A DNA stretch of 64,000 nucleotides from Streptomyces sp. NBC_00448 (GTDB taxonomy: Bacteria; Actinomycetota; Actinomycetes; Streptomycetales; Streptomycetaceae), in NCBI RefSeq assembly GCF_036014115.1, contig NZ_CP107913.1:3638501-3702500 (forward strand), written 5' to 3'. Shown here in pieces: positions 1 through 7,861 of the stretch (position 1 is its first letter; each line of letters begins with the position of its first letter). The notes under the pieces were generated by a model, which was not told the DNA's origin, did not search any database, and was given only the letters and a program-made list of their open reading frames with translations. The position numbers were made by a program, and so were the translations under genes.

Positions 1-616
1 CCAGGCCGGCCTCGGCGCCGATCGGCGCGGGGTCCTGGCGGCCGACCCGGTACAGGCCCTCCACCACGACCTCGCCGACCGCCTCCGGGTCGCCGAAGCG
101 CAGCGGGATGTGCCGGATCAGGTTGCCGTCGGGGTGCAGCGGTTCCGCCGCGAACGCCTTCTCCGGGTCGGTGACCGGCTCCAGCACGTCGTACTCGACG
201 AGGATCGCGGCGGCGGCCAGCCGGGCGGTGTCGGGGTGGTCGGCGGCGACCGCGGCGATGGGCTCGCCGTGGTGGCGTACGACGTCGTGGGCGAAGACCG
301 GCCGGTCGGCGACCTTGCGGCCGTGCATGGCGTCGCCGGGCACGTCCTCGTGGGTGACGACGGCGCGTACGCCGGGCATCGCGACCGCGTCGGAGGTGTC
401 GATCCGGGTGATCCGCGCGTGCGGGTACGGCGAGCGCAGCACCGCGGCCCACAGCAGCCCCTCGGCCCACAGGTCGGCGGCGTACGGGTAGGTGCCCTGC
501 GCCTTCGGCAGCGCCTCGGTGGAGGGCACCGGCGCGCCGATGCCGTGCGGTTCGCCGCCCTGGCCGGCCAGCGTCTCGGCCACCGCTCCGGGGCCCTCGA
601 CGATGCTGCTGCTCAC
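1..616 (-). CDS. Molybdopterin-binding large subunit of a xanthine dehydrogenase-family hydroxylase (partial, C-terminus beyond window)
   Basis: Only the first ~205 residues are present; the gene runs off the left edge. The frame opens with a GTG at 616 whose bases overlap the stop of the Fe-S subunit gene (GTGA), which fixes the start. The visible protein begins with a short leader and then the typical a/b hammerhead domain of the large subunit: an opening like IGAPVPSTEALPKAQGTYPY, then PYPHARITRID, VRAVVTHEDVPG and EPIAAVAAD, all typical of CoxL/XdhB-type proteins. In this family the large subunit binds the molybdenum cytosine dinucleotide cofactor and hydroxylates a purine or other substrate, passing electrons to the Fe-S and FAD subunits encoded just upstream. 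The substrate cannot be deduced because the active-site half is outside the window. Confidence 0.88.
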   Translation of the reverse strand, partial: MSSSIVEGPGAVAETLAGQGGEPHGIGAPVPSTEALPKAQGTYPYAADLWAEGLLWAAVLRSPYPHARITRIDTSDAVAMPGVRAVVTHEDVPGDAMHGRKVADRPVFAHDVVRHHGEPIAAVAADHPDTARLAAAAILVEYDVLEPVTDPEKAFAAEPLHPDGNLIRHIPLRFGDPEAVGEVVVEGLYRVGRQDPAPIGAEAGL

Positions 617-2703
617 TGGGCACCTCCCGAGCCCGCGGAGCCGCCCTGGTGGGGGACGCGGGCGGGGTCGTCGGGCCCCGCGGCCGCGGGGTCGTCGGGG
701 TCGCGGCCGGTGTCGCGCGCGGCGACGACCGAGCGGACGGCGTCGAGGACGCCGCGGTAGCCCGAGCAGCGGCAGAGGTTGCCGCTGAGCGCCTGGCGGA
801 CGTCCAGGTCGGTGGGCTTGTGGTTGCCTTCGAGCAGGTCGTGGACGGTCATCGCCATGCCGGGGATGCAGAAGCCGCACTGCACCGCGCCGCTGTCGGC
901 GAGCGCGCACTGGACGTCGGAGGGCCGGCCGTCGACGGTCAGGCCCTCGACGGTGCGCACCTCGCTGCCGGCCGCGGTCGCCGCGGGCACCAGGCAGGAC
1001 GCCACCAGCCGCCCGTCGACCTGGACGGAGCAGGCGCCGCACTCGCCCTGCTCGCAGCCGTCCTTGGCGCCGGCCAGGCCCAGCCGCTCGCGCAGGACGT
1101 ACAGCAGGGACTCGCCGAGCCAGGCGTCGGTGACGGGCCGGTCGGTGCCGTTGACCCGGAGCATGTAGGAGGCGAGCGGGTGCTCGCTGCGGGTCGGCTC
1201 GGGGGATTCGAACGGCTCCGCCGGGTCCGGATCGGCCGAACCGGCGTCCGCGGTGCCGAAGTCGGCCGCGGCGTCCGGGGCGGCGCCGGGGTCGCCGTCG
1301 GACGCGTCGTCGCCGTGCGGGTTGCCGTCCGCGCCGTCCTGACCGTCCTGGCCGGGTCCGGCGCCGAAGTCGGGGCCGACGTCGGAGCCGAGTTCGGGGC
1401 CGACGTCGTGCGGGGACGCGCCGTCGGTGCCGGACACTTCGGCGGCCTCGGCGGCCTCGGCGGCCTCGGCGTCATCCGGGCGGTCCGCGCCGGGTGTTGC
1501 CGCGGACTCCCGCAGGTCGTCCGGGATCGCGAGGTCGGCGAGGCCCGCGGGGTCGCCGTGGCCGCCGGGCCGGGCCGATCCGACGTCCTCGCCGTACCCG
1601 GCCGGCTCGTCGACGGCGGCCGGCTGGTCGAAGGACGGTACGGAGTAGGGGATCTCGCCGCCCGCGGCGGCGTCGTGGCCCGCGGGCCGGTCCTGCCCGG
1701 TGTCGATGCCGTCGGCCGTGGAAGGCGCGGACAGCGCGGAAGGGACGTGAGGCGCGCGGGGCGCGGGAGGCGGGCCCTCGGGGTCGTCCACGATGCCCGA
1801 CCAGGCCGCGTCCGCCGCCGGCGCGTGCGCGGGCAGCCACGGCACCGCGTCGCCGCCCTCGGGGCCGGTGAACGGCATCTCCCAGTGGCCGCTGCCGGGG
1901 TCGGACGGCGCCTCGGCGCCGCCGCGCTCCCGCTCGGCCGCGGCCCGCTCCCGCGCCGCCTGGGCGGCGGCAGCGGCACCCTGGCCGAACATGCCCGCGG
2001 GGAAGGACTGGGTGGGCGCCGGTGAGGGCGTCTGGTCCCAGGAGGGTGAGAAGGCACCGAGGGAGTACTCGCCGGACTCGGCCTCGGACTCCTCCCTTAT
2101 GACCGGGATCGACCAGGCGGTGACCGGGTCGTGGTCGCCACCCGTACCGCCCGCACCGCCGACGCCGGCCGCGCCACCGGTTCCGCCCGCGCCAAGGCCG
2201 CCGGTGCCCGAACCGCCGTCGCCGTGCCCGTCGCCGTGCCCGCCACCGGGAGCACCGGCCGGGACATCCTGCCCGCCGCCGTATCCCCCGTGCCCCCCGT
2301 GCTCGTAGGGCCGCTCGGGGTTGCCGGGCCGCTCGGGGTTGCCGGGCAGCCGGCCGGAGTGCCCGCCGTGCGGGCCGGGTTGCTGCTCCTGCGGCCGGTA
2401 GTCGTACGCCGAGCCGCCGCCCGGGCCGGGCCCGTACAGCGGCTGACCGACCTGGTAGCCGCCGTTCTCCAGGTAGCCGGCTTCCTCCTCGGAGTGGCCG
2501 GACCAGCCGGGGCCGGCCGGGCCGTGCGCGCCGAGCGGGTCCTCGCCGGGGCGCGGCTCGGGCGGGAGTTGGGCGGCGAAGGAGACGTGCATGGTCTGGT
2601 CGGGGTCGTAGTCCCCGCCACCGGGCACCGGCTGCCAGGCGCCGGAGGTGCCGGGACCGTGCCGGCCCTGCTGGTCCCGCTCGTTCGGCTGCTGGTCGGT
2701 CAT
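613..2703 (-). CDS. 2Fe-2S subunit of xanthine dehydrogenase-type hydroxylase with a very long disordered N-terminus
   Basis: The C-terminal ~165 residues (about 512-675 of 696) are a complete small subunit. A plant-ferredoxin-like part contains CEQGECGAC plus a later Cys. A helical part has CGFC and a CRC pair, so all eight Cys ligands for two [2Fe-2S] clusters appear present. Stand-alone subunits of this family are about 150-200 residues. Here some 510 residues precede the domain, rich in Gly, Pro, Ala, Asp and Glu, with GGAGGTGG-like and EAAEAAEAAE-like runs and no recognisable fold. I start at ATG 2703, which overlaps the stop of the FAD gene (ATGA); a longer frame is open upstream but runs into that gene. 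It transfers electrons from the molybdenum site to FAD. The extension could be a tether or scaffold; its role is unknown. Confidence 0.85.
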   Translation of the reverse strand: MTDQQPNERDQQGRHGPGTSGAWQPVPGGGDYDPDQTMHVSFAAQLPPEPRPGEDPLGAHGPAGPGWSGHSEEEAGYLENGGYQVGQPLYGPGPGGGSAYDYRPQEQQPGPHGGHSGRLPGNPERPGNPERPYEHGGHGGYGGGQDVPAGAPGGGHGDGHGDGGSGTGGLGAGGTGGAAGVGGAGGTGGDHDPVTAWSIPVIREESEAESGEYSLGAFSPSWDQTPSPAPTQSFPAGMFGQGAAAAAQAARERAAAERERGGAEAPSDPGSGHWEMPFTGPEGGDAVPWLPAHAPAADAAWSGIVDDPEGPPPAPRAPHVPSALSAPSTADGIDTGQDRPAGHDAAAGGEIPYSVPSFDQPAAVDEPAGYGEDVGSARPGGHGDPAGLADLAIPDDLRESAATPGADRPDDAEAAEAAEAAEVSGTDGASPHDVGPELGSDVGPDFGAGPGQDGQDGADGNPHGDDASDGDPGAAPDAAADFGTADAGSADPDPAEPFESPEPTRSEHPLASYMLRVNGTDRPVTDAWLGESLLYVLRERLGLAGAKDGCEQGECGACSVQVDGRLVASCLVPAATAAGSEVRTVEGLTVDGRPSDVQCALADSGAVQCGFCIPGMAMTVHDLLEGNHKPTDLDVRQALSGNLCRCSGYRGVLDAVRSVVAARDTGRDPDDPAAAGPDDPARVPHQGGSAGSGGAQ

Positions 2704-3572
2704 GCCAGGGCCCTCCCGAGCGCTCGGCGGGACAGTGCGGCCACGGTGCGGCGCAACTGGACGGCGGCGGGTGGCAGTTCGACACCTGGCTGGTCGGGGA
2801 TGCAGGCGGCGGCCACGTACTCCCCGAAGGCGGTGCACGCCTCCGGGGCGAGGCTGCGCTCGCCGTCCCAGTCGATCAGCCCCGCCACCCACTGCTCGGC
2901 CTCCAACGGCCGCAGCGGCACGGGCGCGACGGCGCCGACCGAGCAGCGCACCTGGCGCCGGGCGGGGTCGACGACGAGGGCGACCGAGGCGACCGCCCGG
3001 CCGGGTCCGGTGCGCCCGGTGGCCTTGAGGAACGTCTGCGGGGCGTGCAGCAGCGGGATACGGACGAAGGCGAGCAACTCCCCGGGGCGCAGCGGGTCCA
3101 TGCCGGTGAGCAGGTGGCTGACCGGCAGTTCGCGGTCGCCGTCCGGCCCGGCGAGGATCACGCTCGCCTCCAGGGCGGCCAGCACCGGCAGGGCGTCGCC
3201 GGTGGGCGCGGCGCTGGCGATGTTGCCGCCGAGGGTGCCGGCGTTGCGGATCTGCGGGGGGCCCGCGGAGCGGGCGGCGGCGGCCAGCGCGGGGATCAGC
3301 GCGGCGAAGTCGGGGCGCCCCATGCGGGCGTGGGTCAGTCCCGCGCCGAGCAGGGCGGCCCCGTCGGCGTACTGCCAGCCGCGGATCTCGCTGATCCGGC
3401 CGAGGCCGACGAGCGCGGCCGGGCGCAGCAGGCCGGAGTTGACCGACGCCATCAGGTCGGTGCCCCCGGCGACGGGCACGGCACTGGGCATGTCGGCCAG
3501 TGCCGCCACCGCCTCGTCGAGCGAGGAGGGCAGCGTGACGTTCGCCGCCTCCTGCCGTGCATACGTGCTCAC
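2700..3572 (-). CDS. FAD-binding subunit of xanthine dehydrogenase-family hydroxylase
   Basis: A protein of 290 residues of the CoxM/XdhC type. The first half has the FAD_binding_5 signatures AGGTDLM and, later, TLGGNIASAAPTGD, which bind the FAD pyrophosphate. The second half is the CO-dehydrogenase flavoprotein C-terminal domain. I chose GTG at 3572 (VSTYARQEAANV): it has a purine-rich GAAGGGG stretch upstream and gives the usual family length. The open frame extends further upstream without conserved sequence. It is the first gene of a three-gene operon (FAD, 2Fe-2S, Mo subunits), each overlapping the next by four bases, which implies translational coupling and equal stoichiometry. It passes electrons from the Fe-S clusters to NAD+ or another acceptor. 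Confidence 0.88.
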   Translation of the reverse strand: MSTYARQEAANVTLPSSLDEAVAALADMPSAVPVAGGTDLMASVNSGLLRPAALVGLGRISEIRGWQYADGAALLGAGLTHARMGRPDFAALIPALAAAARSAGPPQIRNAGTLGGNIASAAPTGDALPVLAALEASVILAGPDGDRELPVSHLLTGMDPLRPGELLAFVRIPLLHAPQTFLKATGRTGPGRAVASVALVVDPARRQVRCSVGAVAPVPLRPLEAEQWVAGLIDWDGERSLAPEACTAFGEYVAAACIPDQPGVELPPAAVQLRRTVAALSRRALGRALA

Positions 3573-3836
3573 GACGCTGCCCCTTCCCGGCCTACCTACG
3601 TCACGCGGTAGCCGTACCGTACGTGCTGACAGCCCGGACGTGGCAACTCTGGCACATGTTCCGGGGCGCCCGACGCGAGGGTCCACGAAGTACCGATCCG
3701 CCCCTCACAGGGTTGATCGTACGACTGGACACGGATCGGGCGCAGTGTCTGGATTGCCACCCTTCAAGGCAGTTGGGACGGTACGGGTCCAGGGTGCCGC
3801 CGCGGCGCTCGCCGCGGCGGCGGGTTCCCGGTTCGG

Positions 3837-5465
3837 TCACACGATCGGGGGCGAACCGGGCTTCGGGCGGCCGAGGACGCCGGGGCGGCGCTGCCAGGGC
3901 AGCGGGCCGCCGGGTGGGCGGTATTCGACGCCGAGAGCGTCGAGCCGGGCGTAGTGGGTGCGCATCCGGGCCTGGAAGTCCGGCCAGTCCCGGTCGGCGG
4001 GGGCGCCGAGCGCGGACCAGGCGACCTCGGCGAAGGCGGCCAGCCGGGGGAAGACCATGTAGTCGACCGCGCGGACCGAATCGAGCACCTCGGTCCAGAC
4101 GTTGGCCTGGGTGCCGATGACGTGGGCGGCCTCCTGCGGCGTCAACTCCGGTGGGACCGGCTCGAACCGGTAGACGTCCTCCAGGGTGCGGACGTACCCG
4201 ATGGGCACCGGCTCGTCGGGCGAGTCGGACTGTCGCCAGTCGAGATAGACATGGCTCTCCGGGCACATCACGACGTCGTGTCCGGCCCGGGCGGCGGTGA
4301 TTCCGCCGCGGCACCCGCGCCAGGAGGAGACCGTGGCGCCTTCCGGCAGGCCGCCCTCCATGATCTCGTCCCACCCGATCAGCCGCCGGCCGCGCTCGGC
4401 GAGCCAGCGGTCGAAGTGGCTGATCAGCCGGCTCTGGAGTTCGTCCTCGTCGCGCAGGCCGAGTTCGACGATGCGGTCCTTCGCGGCGAGCGAGGCGGTC
4501 CACTGCTCCTTGGGGCACTCGTCGCCGCCGATGTGGAAGAACGTGCCGGGGAACAGCTCCAGCAGTTCGGTGAACACCTCCTCGTAGAAGCGCAGCACGG
4601 CCTCGGTCGGGGCGAGCACGTTGGGGTTCACGCCCCAACTGGTGAGCACCGGCAGGGCGCTGGTGTCGAGCACGTCGGTGTTGCCGAGTTCCGGGTAGGC
4701 GGAGATGGCGGCCTGGGAGTGGCCGGGGATGTCCACCTCGGGAACGACGGTGATGTGCCGGGCGGCGGCGTATCCGACGATCTCGCGGATGTCGTCCTGC
4801 GTGTAGTAGCCGCCGTGCGGGCGCTCGTCCCACAGCGGGGACTCGCGCAGGCCGACCTTGGTGCGCTCGCGCCAGGCGCCGACCTCGGTGAGGCGGGGGT
4901 GGCGGCGGATCTCCACCCGCCAGCCCTGGTCGTCGGTGAGGTGCAGGTGCAGCACGTTGAGCTTGTGCGCGGCCATCAGGTCGAGGTAGCGGAAGACCAC
5001 GTCCTTCGGCATGAAGTGGCGGGCCACGTCCAGCATGAAGCCGCGCCAGCCGAAGCGGGGGGCGTCGGCGAGGTGGCAGGCCGGTACGGTCCAGGTGCGT
5101 TCGGCCAGCGGGGCACGGCGGAAGGCGTCTGGGCCGAGGAGTTGGCGGAACGTCTGGGCGCCCCAGAAGACGCCGGCCGGGCCCGCGCCGGTGATCCGTA
5201 CGCCGCCCACCGGGTCGACGGTCAGGCGGTACCCCTCCGGCCCGCCCGGCACCGTCTCGTCCACCGCCAGCCGCACGGCTCCCCCGCCCGACGCCTCCCC
5301 CGCGGAAAGCGGCAACCCCGTCGCCGCGCCCACGGTGCCCCGCAGCCACCGCGCGGCCGCCTCCGTACCCGGCCCGGCCGCGATCACCGTCTCCGGCCGC
5401 AGCGTGAAGACTTCGTCGTCGGCGGAGTACGTCGTGGCGTCGCTCGGCATGGGGATGAGATCCAT
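3837..5465 (-). CDS. Beta-N-acetylhexosaminidase, glycoside hydrolase family 20
   Basis: The 542-residue protein has an N-terminal GH20b domain (about 1-115) and then the GH20 barrel, beginning near FGWRGFMLDVARHF. The catalytic Asp-Glu pair is D315-E316 in HIGGDE; SWRG and a late Trp-rich segment complete the substrate pocket. No signal peptide is visible (MDLIPMPSDATTY), so it is probably cytoplasmic and releases GlcNAc from imported chitobiose or cell-wall oligosaccharides. I start at ATG 5465, preceded by AGGA; an upstream in-frame ATG lies within the operator. A DasR-like palindrome (5493-5508) sits 28 bases before the start, which places the gene in the GlcNAc regulon. Confidence 0.93.
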   Translation of the reverse strand: MDLIPMPSDATTYSADDEVFTLRPETVIAAGPGTEAAARWLRGTVGAATGLPLSAGEASGGGAVRLAVDETVPGGPEGYRLTVDPVGGVRITGAGPAGVFWGAQTFRQLLGPDAFRRAPLAERTWTVPACHLADAPRFGWRGFMLDVARHFMPKDVVFRYLDLMAAHKLNVLHLHLTDDQGWRVEIRRHPRLTEVGAWRERTKVGLRESPLWDERPHGGYYTQDDIREIVGYAAARHITVVPEVDIPGHSQAAISAYPELGNTDVLDTSALPVLTSWGVNPNVLAPTEAVLRFYEEVFTELLELFPGTFFHIGGDECPKEQWTASLAAKDRIVELGLRDEDELQSRLISHFDRWLAERGRRLIGWDEIMEGGLPEGATVSSWRGCRGGITAARAGHDVVMCPESHVYLDWRQSDSPDEPVPIGYVRTLEDVYRFEPVPPELTPQEAAHVIGTQANVWTEVLDSVRAVDYMVFPRLAAFAEVAWSALGAPADRDWPDFQARMRTHYARLDALGVEYRPPGGPLPWQRRPGVLGRPKPGSPPIV

Positions 5466-5492
5466 GGGCCCATCCTGCAATACGCCCCACCG

Positions 5493-5508
5493 ATTGGCAT
5501 AGACCAAT
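5493..5508. promoter_or_regulatory. Candidate DasR-responsive element (dre)
   Basis: The 16-mer on the minus strand reads ATTGGTCTATGCCAAT. It agrees at 12 of 16 positions with the published dre consensus ACTGGTCTAGACCAGT and is nearly palindromic. It lies 28 bases upstream of the hexosaminidase start, where a bound repressor would block transcription. DasR is the GlcNAc-6-P/GlcN-6-P-responsive GntR regulator of chitin and aminosugar use in streptomycetes. The match is seen directly; DasR binding is inferred. Confidence 0.75.
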
Positions 5509-5553
5509 ACGCCGCCCCGCGCCCTGCGTACGTGCGGCTCCTCCGGGGGAGGG

Positions 5554-6741
5554 CTAGAGCGCGCGGCGCCGCAACACGTGGAGGCGGGCGGAGAAGACGC
5601 TCGCGGCGAGCCACCCTCCGACCGTCCAGCACAGGTGCCCGAGGGCGACCGGCGCCCACGCCTCCGTGGAGGTCCGCCCGCGCACCGCGAGCGCGAGGGT
5701 CCCTCCGATCAGGAGCCCCGTGGCGGTGAGTTGGAGCCGGACCAGTCCGGCGTAGCGAAGGATGCGGCGGGCGAACATCTCGCCGTACCACCAGGGCACG
5801 CTCAGCAGGACCGCGCAGACCGCGGCGAGCCCGGCCACGGAGAGCAGGGCCACGGACCACAGCGGCCAGGGCGCGCCGCGCCACGCCCGGTCGGCGACGA
5901 GCCCGGTCGTGAGCAGCGCGGGCAGCGGCAGGACCGTCGCGACATGCACCGCGGCGATCCGCCACAGCCATTCGTCGCCGACCATCTCGGTGCGGGTGGT
6001 GGCGCGGACCCCGCGCAACCGCGTGCGCGCGCTCACCCCGGACCGCCGGGACCCCATGGCGGCCAGCACCCCGATCAACCCGAAGGTGACCCCGAAGACG
6101 ATCCCGGCGGCCACCAGCTCCCAGGTCCCGCCGGTCTCGATCCGGTAGAGCTGCACCCCGAGGAAGACCGCCAGCCCCACGCCGCCGAGCACCGCGCCTC
6201 CGCGCGGCACCACGAGCTGCCCGGGTGCCGCGCCGAGCGTGAGCGCCCGCTCGGCCGCCGCACGGTGCTCCGCGCGGTTGCGGCGCGGTATCCGCCCGAA
6301 CACGCCGCGCCCCGCGGACAGCGAGCGGGCCAGCGCGATCTGCGCCTCCGCCTCGCGCGGGGCGAGCGCGACCGCGCGGCGGGCGGCCGCGATCGCGTCG
6401 GGGATACGGCCGAGCCGCCGGTAGACGTCGGAGAGCAGCACCGACGGCTCCCAGCCGTCGGGGTCCGCCCCGGTCGCCCGCAGCGCCACGGTGAGCGCGG
6501 CGTGCGCCTCGTCCAGCGACAGCAGCACCACCCCGGCCAGCACGAAGACGTCGCCGGCCTCGGCGGGCGAGGCGATCGCCAGCGCCCAGTCGACGGCGTC
6601 GCGGGCCTCCGCGGGCCGCTGCTCCTGCGCGAGCACCCAGGCGCGCAGCAGGTACCCCGCGCTGCCGTTGCGCTCCACGAAGGCGTCACTGATCAGCGCG
6701 TGCGCCTCGGCGAACCGGCCCTGGCCCACCAGGGAGTGCAC
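5554..6741 (-). CDS. TPR-containing multipass membrane protein, function unknown
   Basis: A protein of 395 residues in two halves. The first ~155 residues are helical tetratricopeptide-like repeats (for example GRFAEAHALI, RPAEARDAVDWALA, GRIPDAIAAARRAVALAP). The second half has about six hydrophobic segments separated by Arg-rich loops and ends in LHVLRRRAL. GTG at 6741 is the first plausible start after the DUF3039 stop, with a GGTGAG purine run just upstream; no ATG/GTG/TTG codon lies between it and that stop. It follows the DUF3039 gene by 58 bases in the same direction, so cotranscription is likely. TPRs suggest it scaffolds a protein complex at the membrane. I do not recognise a specific family. 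Confidence 0.75.
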   Translation of the reverse strand: MHSLVGQGRFAEAHALISDAFVERNGSAGYLLRAWVLAQEQRPAEARDAVDWALAIASPAEAGDVFVLAGVVLLSLDEAHAALTVALRATGADPDGWEPSVLLSDVYRRLGRIPDAIAAARRAVALAPREAEAQIALARSLSAGRGVFGRIPRRNRAEHRAAAERALTLGAAPGQLVVPRGGAVLGGVGLAVFLGVQLYRIETGGTWELVAAGIVFGVTFGLIGVLAAMGSRRSGVSARTRLRGVRATTRTEMVGDEWLWRIAAVHVATVLPLPALLTTGLVADRAWRGAPWPLWSVALLSVAGLAAVCAVLLSVPWWYGEMFARRILRYAGLVRLQLTATGLLIGGTLALAVRGRTSTEAWAPVALGHLCWTVGGWLAASVFSARLHVLRRRAL

Positions 6742-6799
6742 GCGCTCACCGCTGCTCGCGTCGTCGTCCGGCGCGTCCGCCGCACCGAACGCGCCGCTG

Positions 6800-7108
6800 T
6801 CAGCCGTTGCCGCCCCTTCCGGACTTGCCGGAGCCGGACTTGTCGTTGGCGCCGCCGCCGGCCGGCATGCCCTCGTAGATCTCCTTGCACATCGGGCAGA
6901 CCGGGTACTTCTTCGGGTCCCGGCCGGGGACCCAGACCTTGCCGCAGAGCGCGACGACGGGCGTGCCTTCCAGCGCGCTCGCCATGATCTTGTCCTTCTG
7001 GACGTAGTGCGCGTAGCGCTCGTGGTCGCCGTCACCGTGGGAGAGCTGCGGAGTCGGCTCGACCAGTGTGCCGGTGCCCGCCCCGCGCTCGGGCTCAAGA
7101 GTGCTCAT
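6800..7108 (-). CDS. DUF3039 domain-containing protein
   Basis: This 102-residue protein begins MSTLEPERGAGTGTLVEPTP and matches the actinobacterial DUF3039 family along its whole length. The core VALCGKVWVPGRDPKKYPVCPMCKEIYE contains three Cys (a single Cys, then CPMC) that could bind a metal ion. The C-terminus is a Gly/Lys/Ser-rich tail. The family is near-universal in actinobacteria and has no established function. It lies 11 bases upstream of the yqgE stop, with all neighbours here on the minus strand, so yqgE could be read through from this promoter. Confidence 0.9.
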   Translation of the reverse strand: MSTLEPERGAGTGTLVEPTPQLSHGDGDHERYAHYVQKDKIMASALEGTPVVALCGKVWVPGRDPKKYPVCPMCKEIYEGMPAGGGANDKSGSGKSGRGGNG

Positions 7109-7119
7109 AACCGTCAAGC

Positions 7120-7698
7120 CTAATTGAGAGAGGGATCGTCGGGATACGTGGCCACCATCGCGAGCTTGCCGCGCTGCCGGCGCAGTACCGCCCGCCACAT
7201 CTTCTCCGGGTCCGGCGCGGACACGTCACCCGGCTCGGACTCGACGACGTACCAGGCGCCGTCGGCCAGTTCCTTCTCCAGCTGGCCCGGCCCCCAGCCC
7301 GCGTAACCGGCGAAGATCCGCAGCGAGCCCAGCTCCGCGGCGAGCAGCTCGGGCGGCGCCTCCAGGTCGATCAGGCCGATCGCGCCGTGCACCCGGCGCC
7401 AGCCCAGGATCGCCTCGTCGCCGTCCGCACCGGGCTCGCCGGGGACGACGGCCAGGCCGAGCGCGGAGTCCAGCGAGACCGGGCCGCCCTGGAAGATCAC
7501 CGGCGGGGCGACGGTGAGCGCCGCCCACGACTCCAGGACGTCGCCCACGCCGACCGGCGTCGGCCGGTTCAGGACGACGCCGAGCGACCCCTCCGCGTCA
7601 TGGTCGAGGAGGAGCACCACCGCCCGGTCGAAGTTGGGGTCCGCGAGCTTCGGCGTGGCCACCAGCAGTCGTCCGGTGAGCGAGGACACCTCGGTCAT
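7120..7698 (-). CDS. YqgE/AlgH family protein
   Basis: A 192-residue protein with the family hallmarks near the N-terminus: SSLTGRLLVATPKL, NFDRAVVLLLDHD and GSLGVVLNRPT, then FQGGPV and the C-terminal FAGYAGWGPGQLE. The family fold is known, but the biochemical role is unsettled in most bacteria. ATG 7698 gives the usual MTEVSSLTG start and has GGGGGAT about 11 bases upstream. A second ATG three codons earlier is too close to that ribosome-binding site. The gene is divergent from murA; the 163-base gap must hold both promoters. Confidence 0.9.
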   Translation of the reverse strand: MTEVSSLTGRLLVATPKLADPNFDRAVVLLLDHDAEGSLGVVLNRPTPVGVGDVLESWAALTVAPPVIFQGGPVSLDSALGLAVVPGEPGADGDEAILGWRRVHGAIGLIDLEAPPELLAAELGSLRIFAGYAGWGPGQLEKELADGAWYVVESEPGDVSAPDPEKMWRAVLRRQRGKLAMVATYPDDPSLN

Positions 7699-7861
7699 GG
7701 TGCACATGATCCCCCAACCGATGCCCGTTCGGAGGGTCAACGGCGGGGTAGGCGGACCCGTCAAGCGCATTACCATCTCTTCTGGTTCCCGCGCGGCGGC
7801 GAAAGACCCGCGGCCGTGCACGCCGAAGCCCGTACGACTTCTGAAGAAGATCGCGAGATCC

